From assembly GCA_011009095.1 (NCBI GenBank), contig VTPC01090592.1, positions 179,639 through 243,638 of the forward strand: a stretch of 64,000 nt of DNA. The letters are read 5' to 3'. A program made the position numbers and the translations under genes. This stretch comes from Ignelater luminosus (Eukaryota; Arthropoda; Insecta; Coleoptera; Elateridae). The stretch's first letter is position 1. Every line of letters begins with the position of its first letter. This document shows positions 46,006 to 59,329 of this stretch, in pieces. The notes beneath the pieces are model-generated. The model searched no databases. It saw only the letters and a list, made by a program, of their open reading frames with translations, and had not been told where the DNA came from.

Positions 46006-46700
46006 TTACCAAACCAGGTTTAAGAAATTGGAACACCTCAAATTAGCTTTTCTTTCATTCTCACCCACAAAATATGTTTGTACAAATCGAGCTTCTTGTT
46101 GAGGAGCAGGTAATAAACTTCCATTCAAGTGAGACACTTGCCTCTGAACTTTAGATGTAGGCATGTATTCATTTTCTAACACCGGTTTTGCTCCGAAAGA
46201 TGTCATTTGAAAGGAACTATATTTCCGAGTATTATTCATAAAGTGCCTGTGCTCTGGATGGAGATCCATAACTAAACTATAGAGTAGCTTAGGCAAACAA
46301 TTAAAAGTTTCAAGGTGCACCTTTCCAGCACTGCAACATCTACCAGATGTTTTGTCTTTCCACTTAAGAGCTATGCACCACCGATACTTGTGGCTCAAGG
46401 TACCCAAGGCTATACCATTATCTTAGCCTTAGTTTTCCATGACCGCTGTACTTTATTTTTACACCGAGACTGAGTCGCTCTATGCACCTCTGGTAATCTA
46501 TAACAGCTTACCTCTGCAAATCAGCATTACTTTTCATACAGCTACACAATGCGACGTGATTTAGTTTGTGCGTATTTTTTCTGAGGTTTCTTAAACTGAT
46601 TCTTTCTTCTGGCATTAGTGTATCTCGTCCTACGTTTCTTATTTCCCTTCTTAGTTAATGTTGTAACTCATAATGGTGAAAGAGATGGAGCCTGATCAAA
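46006..46700 (-). pseudogene. Helitron Rep/helicase fragment, N-terminal
   Basis: The minus-strand frame 46407-46006 reads CIALKWKDKT, CCSAGKVHLE, then NTRKYSSFQMTSFGAKPV and VQRQVSHLNGSLLPAPQQEA. The order CxxLKW, CCxxGKV, NIRxYN, MTSFGA, KxQGQVxHxxGSLLP is characteristic of the N-terminal part of animal Helitron proteins, ahead of the Rep nuclease. Basic text upstream to about 46700 fits the preceding region. The Rep HUH and helicase domains are absent here, and the hairpin end of a Helitron was not found. Confidence 0.8.
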
Positions 46701-49629
46701 TAATTGTGATAAAGATTTGGTAGATGCTAAAGCTGAATCGGACATAACGCAGCACTCAGAATCGGGTAGCACCATACAACGCTTATTTTTTGGAAACAAT
46801 TGTCGAGTTTGTTGAGGCAGGAATGGCCAAAAACAGGAAAAAAGGCTGACTAGTTACGTAAACTACTATTTTCTAAAATTTAAATTTTAATAACCTCAAA
46901 CTTAGAAACTAACGTTTAAACTTGTCAAATTTAACGTAGATCAACAGCGCCTCTAGCGGAGAGAAAATCGTTATTGAGCTCAATTTGCAGCCGTCTTTTG
47001 TTTGGTGTCGGTACTTTGTATTACAATCAACTGGCTTTGTGTTTGGTTTGTTTGCAGCGGCCGTGAGTTTCCCTTATACTGAGGTGGCAGGTAAAGTAAA
47101 AGTCTGAACTTCGGGAACGTGCAGGTCTTGAAGCAGATTTATCCTTCGAGAAATTACAAGTTAATACTCACAGTGTAAAAAGTTTGCTCAACATTTGAAA
47201 AACACACCGTGTTGCCGAAACTTGCACATCAATAAATTTAAGTTTGTCCACCGTTTTGTAGCGATATATTTTACACTTGCTTTAACTGTCCACCTAAAAC
47301 ATACAGTACAACACAACTTCGGTACATAATCGCTCAAACTTTTTAAAAGTATGATACATGTGTAACCTAGTTAAACAATTTAAAAATGGCTGCCATAAGA
47401 ACAAATCTCTTAAAACTTTTTATTACACTTTTCGGTATTTCCTGACACCCATCACTGATAAAGAAAGAATAATGGCGGATGTGCGTGCAGAACACAGAAT
47501 TAATGTTAGACATAAATATTAAAGCGCGTTCAGCGAGCTCGTCTGTTCAGAATATACAATATGATTTTAACTCTTTTCTCTATTACAATAAAGATTGAAA
47601 AGTAATAATAACAGATTCATAAATCGTCCGCGTCGGTCGTGTAAACTTATATTTTGCAATTGTTATCAAACTTGCTTCTTTATAAAAATAAATTTAATTT
47701 GTAAAACTGAAACAAAAAGAAGGAAAGCAAAGAAGAAGAATGCTTTAGCTTTAGAACAAACAGTAAGGAATTGTAGAAATTTTCTAAGGCGTAGAGATAA
47801 AAAAAGTTTGAACATGTTATTTCGTTCAAGAAAATCATATCAAATGAAGTTTTAATTAATTGCTGGATATGAAGGTTAAGGCCTTTGAAATACAAGAAAA
47901 CAATTGAAGAATGATAAAAAATTTGGATTCATATAAGAGTAAGTCATGTATGTATCTCTCACCGTTTTATTAACTCATAAATCACTGCCGTCATCACTTT
48001 TAATATTCTCCAAATCGTACCGAAAGACAGATACATGTAAAGGTACTAAAGTAATATATTGTGCTTGCTGTAGTTTCATTCGGTATCTTTTTGGTTATGA
48101 AATATTCTAGCGCGTTTATTTACAAGGAAGATATAATGGAATCTCTACTCTTGCAGATAATGTATGGTGACATTGCGACACGGTATGGTTATTAAACATA
48201 CATAAGAAGAAAAAATTTTGATGTATGAGAAAAAGTAAACGCGGGTATAACTTTTCTGTACAAGTTTCTTTCTGTGTAACATACTACTCGTGAAGTTATA
48301 TGATGATTTATTGGTTTGTCTTTAGCTGCATGATATTACTACCCACCTAAATCAATGATGATTAATGAATCACTACATCTTGAAAGATTTCCTTGTTTTA
48401 GGCTTAATTTCGTAGAGTGTTTAATTAACAAAGTTCAGTTAGCAGCGAGATGAGAATTTTGTTAATTGTTGCCCCTATTTATCATTTTATTAATTTTAAG
48501 ATAGCACTTTTTTGTGTTTAAAAAAATGGAAATTGACTTTTTACAAGTGTTATTTACTTAGGTTTTTACATTTCCGTCAAGATTAATAAACATACATCGA
48601 ATATCCCTTTTGAAGACGCATCATAGGAATTTCTCATGTAAAATTCTTAATTGAATTCCATCTCTGTTATGCATTTTAGACAAGAATGTTTAGAGTAAAA
48701 GCTGTTCAGAACTTAATTCTGCACATAATAAGCTTAAGATTTTTGTTATGTAGTTCAATTTTTGAATTTGGACCCGTTTAGAATTATCCTGACTGCATAA
48801 GTCCACCAAAACTTTAAAATCTTCTATTTTCCTTTAGCCCATGCTTTCTATATTATGCTAGCCATAAACGTGTACTCGTTAGTGGTGTTGCTGTATGCAT
48901 CCTTTTCCTATTCATTTATGTTTAGAAAGATAAACGATGCAGTTAAAATTATTATAAAACGGCTACCTGCCTGCCACGGTTTGCAATATAAGTCAAATAA
49001 AATAAGTTGCAAAAAGAAATGAAAAAGATTTAATACATTCAAATGTTGTTGTTGAACAGCTTAACATGTCAAGCGTTTCAGCTAATATGTAGATGAAATA
49101 AACAACTGATATAGTTTAACATAAAAATAATTTCTAATTTGAGCTTTCTAGACGACCGTGATGCAGTGTGCAGGTTCCCTTACTTTTACTACAGACAATG
49201 GTCATTTCTTAACTAGAAATGTACACTAAAAGCACTTAATCCTAAACGGATCTGTATTTAAAAATTGAACTATACACAGAGGATCTTCCTGTTTTAAGTC
49301 ACAGTTTGGCTCTTCTTCTTATTCATTTTCTTATATTCTTGCTTTATTTTTTTTAGCGCTCTGTATGTGAGTTTGTTTTCGATTTCATTTTTTTTTCATT
49401 ACTTATAAATCTTTACTTTATTAACTTTGTCAAAATCTGCTTAAAAGTTTTTTTCGAAATTTCTCAAAAACTACTTAACCAAATCTTGATGTTTGTACAC
49501 CGTTGAATAGATTCATTCAAATGAAGGATCACTTAGCCTCCTTTACAAATTAGAAAAATTAAAGAGGAAGCTGTTACGTATAGTATAGTTATAACGTTCC
49601 GTCTTTTTTACGATGCAGCTGCAGAAAAA
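46701..49629. other. Gene-free AT-rich region
   Basis: I see only chance open frames (for example 47595-47855, Lys/Arg-rich low complexity). No structured repeats were recognised. Confidence 0.35.
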
Positions 49630-50045
49630 ATTTTTAACACTGAATCTTAATAGTCCTTCTAATCAATCAATACGTTATGTTTGGATTTTCTAAAGTCCCG
49701 CCAAAATACAATTAATCACGTTCGTACAAGGAACGTTATTGTAATTTGATATCCAATCACTCAATTACCGAATTTTAAAACACATGGTTCCTTGACCTTG
49801 AAAGGATTTTGTTGGAATTCGTGAAATCGCAAGATATTTGAAGACTGTAAGGATAGAAATTCTGCGATTGTGCAATATTGAAAATTTCCATTGATGTTTC
49901 CCAGGATAAATTGGCACTTGTACACTGAGGTCCTTTTGAAGAAATTATTTGCATTTGTTCTTCAATTACGCCTTCAACAACTTGGTGGTGAGCAATCAGA
50001 ATCTTTGTAATAATTACAATTGCACGTACACACCGATTAATGCTA
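49630..50045 (+). repeat. Dispersed repeat, short copy
   Basis: This is the inverted partner of 35080-36200, about 14 kb away, and is contiguous where the other copy is split by about 0.7 kb. Similarity is about 80% by eye, so the copies are old. No terminal inverted repeats or target duplications were defined. Confidence 0.7.
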
Positions 50046-50654
50046 TTTGAAGTAGAATCGCAGACAAAAGTTAACGAAACAGCTACCAGAGTAGCCTACC
50101 TTCTAATCGAGCATCTTGTACCAAAACATTTGAAATACTTTCACATACCACCCGAATTTTGTTGCAAATTGTAGAATGTTCCCGCTGGAAATATCACCAT
50201 AATCCTGGGCGGTACTTATCTTTATATCTTTATATATCATGCAGAAGAAAAGAAATCTTTGAAAGTTATGTTGGTTACTTGTTATTGTGTTAGTAGCAGT
50301 ACGGGAAACACCCTTACATACCTCACCAGCAATCGTCTGCGTATTTGCCAGCCGCTTGTTTTACCCAAGGCGTCAGCTTTTGTTGCTTTACAAGAATTTC
50401 ACCTCACTCGACGACCACGTAATCGCTAACCACCACAGCAAGGCAAGTCTTCACCGACGCTCCCGAAGGAGTCAACCAACCGCCACACAACTTGTTTGAT
50501 TTCCAATCACTTTGCAACATCAACTATGACTTTCGCCTGAACCCACACATCAGCCTCCGTCTCCACGTTTCCCCTCCGGAACCGCTGACCTTTCGGGCAT
50601 CATAAGCCCAGTCCTCGAGGAGGAAAGGGGCAGAATTTCGTTTAAGGAACGATT
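50046..50654. other. No recognised gene; GC-richer stretch ahead of a LINE fragment
   Basis: From about 50280 the base composition rises. This could be upstream sequence of the jockey-type fragment, but no endonuclease motif was recognised. Confidence 0.3.
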
Positions 50655-50970
50655 TCCTTACCAAAAAAACCTCCGCCACTTACCACTTGATGCTATTGCC
50701 TTCCTTACTCTTAGTCTTAACTGTCTCCGTTGCGGATACTTTCTCAGCGCTTGAAAAGGGATAACAGTGTCGTGATTCACAAAATCCGGCAACCACAGAC
50801 CGACCCAGCTTGTTACAAGCTCAACTCCCTCCTTAGCACATAAATAAAGTACATATTGGCAAATAATCTCCAAAAGTTTCGAGACACCCAGAAGCTTCTC
50901 TCCAATCATCAGACTGGATTCTGTCCTAGCAAATCTAGTACGAACCCTCCGCTTTCACATCGACGCCGCG
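50655..50970 (+). pseudogene. Jockey-type LINE reverse transcriptase fragment
   Basis: Plus-strand frames give LRHLPLDAIAFLTLSLN and RCGYFLSA, then FTKSGNHRPTQ near 50775, then, in another frame, ANNLQKFRDTQKLLSNHQTGF near 50850-50915. These correspond to the RT segment between the fingers (L-P-x-x-A-I-x-F-L, W-K, K-P/S-G) and the HQ-x-GF motif of jockey-clade LINEs. The YADD palm is missing. The fragment ends near a C11 tract at 51057-51067, where a different LINE starts. Confidence 0.65.
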
Positions 50971-51109
50971 GCAGCCTTCAACTCCCGACGCTCCATAACG
51001 GCCATGTTATCCCCTTGACAGCACTTTCGTATGCAGATAAAGGCCTTATTCACCTTCCCCCCCCCCCAACGTCATTAGCAAAATATTAAGGCTTATTTGG
51101 GTTAAGATA

Positions 51110-52160
51110 CAAAAGAATTTTGATGTGCCGTCGATACTGGGCATAGATGACGTATATGCGGAAAACGGAAAGAATATGTCTGGAGGGACGATTCATAATT
51201 AATTAAAAAGAATGGGTGCAAAGACGCGATAAAAGAAGTGGTGTTATTTGGGAGGATAGATTAGGAAAGGCGAAGGAAGCAGTACGGTAGAGAAAATCTC
51301 TACGGCTCGGTGTGTCTTCCCCTTTAGAAATAAGTACGTATACAGGATCAGAGGCGAAAGGGGTTGGCGGGACCATTATTGGCCTGCAGGTGCTGGAAGC
51401 CGTGACATGAATTAAATATGTATAATTACTTTGGAGACATGCACAATCCCGGAAGACTGGCAGTTTTTAGTTATTGTACCTTTATTTAGGAAGGGAGGTA
51501 ACTATGAATGCAGTAACCATCGCGACATCTCGACGTATACTGGAGAAAGGGCTAAGAACACAAATGAAGGCAAAACTAGAGGAAGCTCATTGCGGCTATC
51601 GACCTAACCGAGGGACTTAGGACGCCATATTTGTGATTCGGCAAGCCACAAAGAAAACTATAGTTAAAGTATAATAAAGAACTTTACTTGTGCTTTATTG
51701 ATATCGTGAAGCCGTTTGACTGGGTACCTTGGGGATCCATATGGAAAGCCCCGAGAAGTTACCGCGTCTCAAACAAACTGACCAAGAGAATTAAAAGCTT
51801 TCATCAAACCTGCAAGAAACTAAGTAAGATCCAATAATTGTACCTCAAAGCAGTTCAGTACTAACTCAGGAGTAAGACAAAGGAGATATCCTGAGTCAAT
51901 TGTTGTTCACCGCAGTGAACTGGGAAATTAGCGACTGATTTCGATAATAGTAAATTCGCTGATATATACGGACGCAACTGACAAGTTGCAATACAACCTC
52001 AACCTATTGATTATGGTCTTATAGAAGGTGAGGCTGAAAGCAAACGTAAACAAACAAGACAATGATTATATCTAGAGAACAGTGTACCTACCGTATCATG
52101 ATCAAAGGGCAAACTTTGGAGCAGGTGCACCAATTTAAGTATCTAGGTGTGTAGTGACCT
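51110..52160 (+). pseudogene. LINE-D reverse transcriptase fragment
   Basis: The plus strand reads IPEDWQFLVIVPLFRKGGNY and CSNHRDIS near 51450-51520, CGYRPNRG near 51590, YNKELYLCFIDIVKPFDWVP near 51670-51730, and a late palm stretch without an intact YADD. These are the WK/GD, CGFRP and FxDxxKAFDxV blocks of a LINE RT (in the FVDxxKAFD motif the first catalytic Asp is kept). Many stops are present. It is a different family from the jockey fragment just upstream. Confidence 0.7.
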
Positions 52161-55100
52161 TTATAAAATACTTTTCTTTAAGGATACTAAACGCAATCTG
52201 TTTTACATAGAAGTTAAGAAACGGTATTTTGACAAACCAGCTTATGAAAATGTTTGTATCACACTCAATAACTTTGGGTATCTCTTCAGTGGAAGCTACC
52301 GTTCTTAGAACTATGCGTGTCCCTTTCTGTTTAAAATAGATAGGAAATAATCATCTTTATCTTTCAAAAAGGACCTAATCATTTTGTAAGGTGTTACACA
52401 ATAATATGCATTTAAGGAGTAAGCTTAAAGAAACAGTCAGTTAATTGATATTCAGTGTTCAATTACTAGCATTACTCGTATGAAATTATAACATAAAGAA
52501 AATTTAATTAAAGTATTCTGTAAGAAATAAATTAAAAACAAATTTGTACTACATTAATGACCGAAATACAGAGACCAGATTTCCACTCGAATATAAATTT
52601 TACGTAGTACATATTGGAACAAAACGACAAATTTCCAAACCGTCCAAAATCAACAGTTAATTCGATTTTCTATATGATTAAGCACTTTCATTGGATTATT
52701 GGAATTTTCCATTTGTGAAAAACTTTGTAAGTAAATTAAAGCTTTTACAATCAGTTCGATTTTATTGAATCCAATACACTTTTCATTCATCGAATACATC
52801 TTGACCAGAACACTTCCAGTTGCTTCGGAAATTCTAAATAAATTAATTATCCTGGAATCTTGTTTGAATAAGGGTTTGATTTTATCAATTTATAAAATAC
52901 CATTCGAGATTTTCTTTGAATAGTGAAGGTATGCAACCCAAATTACATCTTTCCTATTTAATTTTACATGAATTTGTCTATAGTTTCTGTAGTCTTCTAA
53001 TTGTAAATGTAAAACATGCAGTTACTACTCACTATTTCACTGACTACTTTGAAACTCTTCACAACTCAACCTTCAACCTCTTTCAAACGTCACATTTGTA
53101 AACAACCTATTGTTGTCATTGACATTAAATAATACAAGTAACCACACAAGAGCGTTAATTTCCTCGAAATAATTATATTTGGATATTTACACAAAGTAAA
53201 ATGATTTCAAACAAAAAATTTTATTTTCGATATAAAGTACAAGGTTATCAAACAGACTGGAATTATAACATTCCGCCAAACTTCATAAAATTTCCGCTTA
53301 GTCAAGTTTTGCATCCGTTCCCCATTTAACGGATGTTCCGGTCCGGGTAAAGCATTTGCATCTTGAAAATATTTCCGATACCAAACTGAAGCCAGTAAAT
53401 CACGAAAGCTAGGGTATCTAGAAAAAACCGCATGCTCTATTTATTTCCAATAGTATCAGGTTTTTAAAAATACATCAACAAATCGGATTTTGTAATCAAT
53501 TAACGGGATTAAATTTTGAATAATTTAGAGGAAAAAAAGGAACATGAGAGCTATGAATATTTGAAATTTAGAGAGCAATAGACTAAGTTAAATTGAAATC
53601 GATGGAAATTCCTTGAGTTATTGCTTTACAGGATTTCAAACATAAAAACCAATGCGGATTACACTCGATGTCGAAATTATTGAATTGCTGAAGTTTCTCA
53701 AATCAGTAAATCGTTTTTTTGCTTACTTACTTCGATTTGAGAATGGTTCCATTTATGTACTGCTACATCTCTAGAGGTTTTTGTGTGAAACTTACAGGTT
53801 TTTCCCCAGTTGAGGGATTTTACAAACTTCGTTATCCCATAAAATGTGCTCCATCAGACATCAAATCTATAGTACGCACACCTTCCACTTCCTTATTCAA
53901 TTTCGCTAGAATCGCAATGAGAAAATCAATAAATACAAATATTCCTATTCGTATTCTCATTACTATTTTTGAAGATTCTAACAAGTTAAGAAATAAACAG
54001 AATGAAATATCCCGTGAAATCCGCATCTTTGTAGGATTGAAGTTTTAGATTTTCACGATGAAGTTAAAACTTTTATTTTCATTATGTGTATTGTAAAAGT
54101 TTTTGAGTTTCTTGTATGGAAATTTCATACAATGAAAAAATTTTTTGTTGCAAAGTATATACGTAAGTAAAATCTGTAAAACATCTACAAAAGAGAAGAT
54201 TGAAAAAGTCTTGCTTTCTGTATCTGAAATTTAATTTATTATGCTGTTCATGAATGTTTAGATTAAATTTGTTAAGGTGCTTCGTTTTTCAAACGCTTTA
54301 GATAATTTATTGTTTTTTAGTATTTATCCTCAAGATTGTTATTGAATTTTTAACTAAATTCATTAATGTCCTTGGTTTTGCATCAAAACAATTTTATCTT
54401 TCAAGACAATCTTCCCATTGTGTTAGAGAGGATTACAGTTTACAAACAAAATAAATTAATTATCGTAAAACTGCTTACGGATCTTCCTGCTAATCAATCA
54501 AGTTAAAAACATTTAAGAGATAAAACTTGTTAAATTATTTTTATAATTAAGCTGTCTCGAAATCAAAATCACGTATACAGGCAATAACTATTAGCGAATC
54601 TTTCTAGATGCAGCTTGTATACAAATTCGTGCTTGTAGGCGTGAGAAGACGTCTCGTAGACTTCAAAACGTAGATTTAAGAAGCCATTAGAAGCAAAACC
54701 AAAAATCTTTTTAATATTATTTCCAGGATGAAATAGCTTTCGAAATAGAAAGTTGAACGCAGTTATTTTGTTAAAATCTGTATTCTCTTTGGTTGGTGTT
54801 GGTGTTTCCTTCCATTTTAGTCGGTGCGGTCCCCGGGTACCAGAAGGTTTACTCTTCCTTCCAGACGGGTAGTTGCTGGGAAGTGTCCAAGTTTTATTAA
54901 AAACCAGAAATTCCAAATTAAACTTGACGCCCTCCAATGTTTCGTCTCTATTAAAGGTATTAAACAAAAAGCTATCTAAAATAGTAGACAGCTTAGAGTA
55001 ACAAGCCTGTAAAAAAATTCAATTACATATCTCACCTCGTTCTTAAAATACTGAAAAAACAAGATATTTTAAATGAGACTCTCACACTCTGTACCTTGGA

Positions 55101-55555
55101 AACAGTATACTTTCTAGAAAAATGTAATAAGGCAAAACAGGCTTAATTCTTGTCGAGGAATACAAGCAGGTTGGGTTAAATAAGATCGGTAAGGTGCCTT
55201 ACAGAGATAGAGGAGAAAATTCGGAAGACGCCGAGAAATGTTTCGAGCGTTCGGCTGGGACCGCAAGCAAGGGAAATTCGTAACGGAACGGATGGGATGT
55301 GGGCATCTCGGTACCTTTCGGACTCATTGTGTGCTAAGCCTGTAATCAAAGTGCAGTTTTTTCATGAATTCGTTTTAGTTTTGTGTGCGCGAGTGTCAGA
55401 GAGTGTTTTAGCAGCGTTTTCTCAAATAAGTTTCTCTGTTTAGCTTTGTAGAAATTTACAAAAAGCAAGTACGTATAAAGTCCGTTGTTAGAGATTGACC
55501 CAGCATTCTCGTCTGCAAACCGTAATCCTACGATGATGATTACCTATAACTATCA
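52161..55555. other. No recognised gene
   Basis: Mostly AT-rich. A minus-strand frame at 54967-54569 contains PSGRKSKPSGTRGPHRLKW but no domain I know. From 55180 to 55500 the sequence is GC-richer and LTR-leader-like without defined boundaries. Confidence 0.3.
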
Positions 55556-55780
55556 GGACCAAGTATGGCTCTCGAGGAAATATTTATGGCTCTCGGAAGT
55601 AACCCTGACTACAGAGGAATAACTATGTCACATTGGACAGTATCTGCACTCTCAGGAGTAACTACAGCTTTTTCGGGAGTACTTATGACTGCTGTAACTA
55701 TCGCGGGAGTACCTACAGCTTTTAGGAGTAACTGTGACTCTTGAAAGAGTACCCATAACTCTTGGAGTAACTAGATCATG
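55556..55780. repeat. Degenerate minisatellite, period about 20 bp
   Basis: Units resembling GGAGTAACTATGACTCT recur about ten times (for example GGAGTAACTACAGCTTTTTC, GGGAGTACCTACAGCTTTTA, GGAGTAACTGTGACTCTTGA). Divergence between units is high and some units are 10 or 19 bases. It falls within the minus-strand frame 56068-55652, whose tail is correspondingly repetitive. Confidence 0.75.
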
Positions 55781-58573
55781 AACGCCAACGGCCTCGGGGA
55801 CGTGCGCACGAGACGTCCTGAGTAGTATTATAATATGAGACCAGGCTATTTTTTCCCATGTTGGACTTACTTGTTGGCACCTGTCAAGTTGTAACTCCTG
55901 ATCTACACTTCCCTTGTGGAGTTTAAACGGTTCGAATTTACTTTTAACCGGTCTCAAGCTGAACGAAAAGAAAATCGAAAACCCAATAGCAAACAGCATT
56001 ACTATGAGTGGGACCTCTCGAAACCAGAAATGAGTGCAAGAGAAGGCAAAGAAGCTCACCGACAGCACGTACGGAACGAATGCGAAGCATCGGGGCGACT
56101 GTAAATTAGAAATCTAGAGCGGAGAAATTTAGGTTGCTTCCTATCATGGGCTGTTGTTGAGGGTTAGTTTCGGGATTTTCTTTTTATAAAGAAGTTTTTC
56201 AGGTCTGCTCCCTCAATCTTTATTTTCAGGCCTAAGACGATTTCTTTACAAACAGTAGAATTCCGTGGCTGGCAACCTGGAGATACCTCGGGACGTTTAT
56301 TTTGTTTTTCGCAATCTCACTTAGGAAAACCAAGAAAAATAGAGACGAGGTGAAGTTTTTATCCTGATGACTGTTTTCAAGTTGAACTAGTTAATAGAAT
56401 TTTTCAGGATTGTTTTGTTTTATGCAAAGCGCTACAATTAAGTCTTATTCACAAAACCATACCGAAGTTGTTAATCGACTTTTGAAGAATTTACCGATGG
56501 TAGATAACCCAATAGCATCTTAGCTTAAAATTTAAATTAAAAGTTTTTAATTCAGACAACTTAATTAGAATTCTATCTGCTAAGTTAGCCTTCTGGTGCT
56601 TTTATATCAAATGGAAAAGAAACTGCTTTTTCTCTCTTGACCTTCAGGTCAAGTTCTCTCTTGAGTTTCAAGTCAAGTTCACTTTGATAGCAAAACTATA
56701 ACCTCCAATGAAAGAAGCAAATAAAAGGTGTAATATAGGCTACCCAATTGACATACAAGACAATGGGGAAAGTCATCTTAATGAAATTAAACTAAATAAA
56801 TTACTTGATGGTGGAAAAGTGATCTTTACGGTAAAAAGAAATTCAAAACTAGTCTGAAAGTTAAGGATCTACAGATTTTCTCTCTTAATAGTTTAAATAG
56901 ATTAAAATCTTAAATTAACAAAAATATTTTATTTTTCCATAATTATTATTATTAAACTTTACTATCATAAAGCCGTCTGAGTGGTTTCGGTATTACCAGA
57001 ATCGTCTAGTTTTTTGCAACTTTGCATTCTCGTTTTAATGGCAGCACCTAAACGAATGCTAACGATGCTACAAAGTGTTCTCATAAATCAAAATTTAAAT
57101 AATATAAGACATTGTTTATGTGTACCGTAAATTCCAGAAAAGTTATATTAAAACTTGTTTACCAGGAATTGACTATGACTGTAATTCAAGGACCGTAAAC
57201 GAGTTTTTAATCGTCAAATTATGTTCCTGTTTTAATTTGTGGTATTTTGTATACAAATGGTAAATTCTATTACAACAAAGACATAACCGTGAAGATTTTC
57301 ACCTTCAAACGACAAATCGCTGAACTTATTGATATTAAATCAGTAAGAGGAATTTCAAATTTTCAATTTCATTTACTGTTTGTTGTTGATTTATATTTTA
57401 TGTTTGAATATTCATTTACCATTAAGAATGAATTATTTTTATTTACAGGTTTTAAAAAAACAAAAACTTTTTGAAGCTTAATTTTCCAGTTCTTGATATT
57501 TTTAGTATCTTTTATTAAAAAGTTATTAAAACGCTTAAAAAGATTCATCTGCAATAATGAGAGAGATAAAATTAATTTCGCCTTGAACTTATACTTGAAG
57601 AACTGTTTGTAATTCCCTTCAGACATAATCAATTACCGTAACTAAAAAAAAAAGGTAAACAAGAATAATTTCCTTTAAAATTATTGTTAGGCTAATTAAT
57701 TAACCTGCAAATGCATTATGTATATAATAAATAGATATTTCTCTAATAATTATCGACAAGATGAAACATTATGTAGACAAATTAAAATGATTTAATATTC
57801 TAAAGTATCCTATCTTGATAGAAGTATTACATAATCATGATAAAACAAGATAAATCTTTCATTTATTTAAATAATTGAGCATGATGTAGAGCTTTATAAA
57901 TACAAGACGTCAGCTGGAAAATTATGTAAAATAATTATCTGAAAATAAATATTAAAAAAGAAAAACTAACATGAATTAATTTTAATTGCAAGTAATCTTC
58001 TTCGAAGTTACAAGAAAAATCATTAGAGACACGCTAGGGAAAATTCAAAGTAAATTAGATTCGCCAGCAGGTCGTAAACTGTTTCTGTATTCTGCACACG
58101 ACATCAATGTCATGTTCAGTGCAATGTATATTTATTTCCTCCGAGTTAACCTTAATATTCGTCTTATGTATTAGGTGAAGTTCGTAAAATAAATAACATT
58201 TCCGATATTAAGAGCAGGGTGAATAGCTTTACATATAAAATTATTTATTGAGGAACCTCTGTCTAACTTTTTTTATCAGATTACATTCACGCGGAATTGA
58301 AAACTTCAAAAGTAGCTTATGACTGATTAGTGTATTAGTAATTACGTTTATTGTTTTTTACTTTTATTTTTTTAAAAAGTTTGTTAATCTGTTAAAGAGA
58401 AAATTTATTTGTGTATGTGAAATTGATTAAAACGATGAATTCGAGACAGGAATTGGTGACCCTGGGCGAAGACTTATCGTCAACACACAATACCCAAAAG
58501 AAATCTTCGAATTTATTTTGGCGAATGATAAACGAATTTGAAAGCTTGTCGATCTGAGCTGTTACCATAGTTT
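55781..58573. other. No recognised gene
   Basis: AT-rich with chance open frames. The right edge near 58440-58570 may hold the LTR of the BEL/Pao relic, which I could not delimit. Confidence 0.3.
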
Positions 58574-59110
58574 CTACCTGGTGGTGGATACTAGAATGTA
58601 TGTGTTGCCATGACTACCGTAAATACATTGAGAAGAAGACTGATTAGGACTATTGGATGCTGTTGGTTGTGTGGGTTTGGGTGTTGAGTAGATGAAGTTT
58701 GCCGTAACTTTCATATTTGGTTTCGTTTCTATGTCCGTTGGGGGAAGTATGAGCTTATTAATGGGCCTTCTCATGGTTGTCCCCCCTCGCCGCTGAACTG
58801 TTGCTACCGAGACTGTTCTATTGCTAACTGGATGTACTAGTTTTTGAACGTTTACGTTTCCAATTTGAGTCTACCTAGATATTCTGCTGACTAGGATTTC
58901 CAAAAGTCTATTTTCACTTTTTGAATAAGTCTCCACTCGGCTTGTCCGGTGGTAGTAATTCCAGATTCTGCTGACTCTGATGGTAATGCTCCATCGGTTA
59001 GCAAAAGGACTACGGTGTCACTGACTTCGTCTGGTAGTGGACACAGTGGACGAGAATTGATATATGCTTCAATCTAACAGAATAACGTTATTAGTTTTTC
59101 GAAGCTTTTT
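58574..59110 (-). pseudogene. BEL/Pao integrase C-terminal relic
   Basis: Read on the minus strand: YINSRPLCPLPDEVSD near 59030-59070, then EWRLIQKVKIDFWK and SAEYLGRL near 58880-58945, then a degraded stretch and RRPINKLILPP near 58735-58775. This order (NSRPL-x-PL, WxLIQK-x-x-x-FW-x-x-W, RPI-x-KL-x-x-LP) is the integrase C-terminus of BEL/Pao elements. Stops interrupt it. The rest of the element is missing or unrecognisable to the right, where a LINE begins on the other strand. Confidence 0.7.
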
Positions 59111-59329
59111 TAACCTTTCTGTCCGACTTTTAAGTGCAGCGTCCGGTGTCCATATTCTCTCACGGCGTCACCTAACGTCAATTTCATTCTAGGAAACAGG
59201 TTGGAATGCACCATTGACAGGTCCGGAGTGCTCAGATGCCCTGCGAATGATAAAAAAGTTAAATCTGTTTGAATTTGTAAAAACGTCAGTTCCACGCCTT
59301 TCTCGGTAGAACTTCAAAAAAGGAATATA

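Noticed and set aside
47595..47855. Lys/Arg-rich 86-codon frame
   Set aside because: Low-complexity AT-rich sequence; no domain and no splice context.
55652..56068. 138-codon minus-strand frame as a gene
   Set aside because: Its C-terminal half is just the translated minisatellite and the N-terminal half has no recognisable motif.
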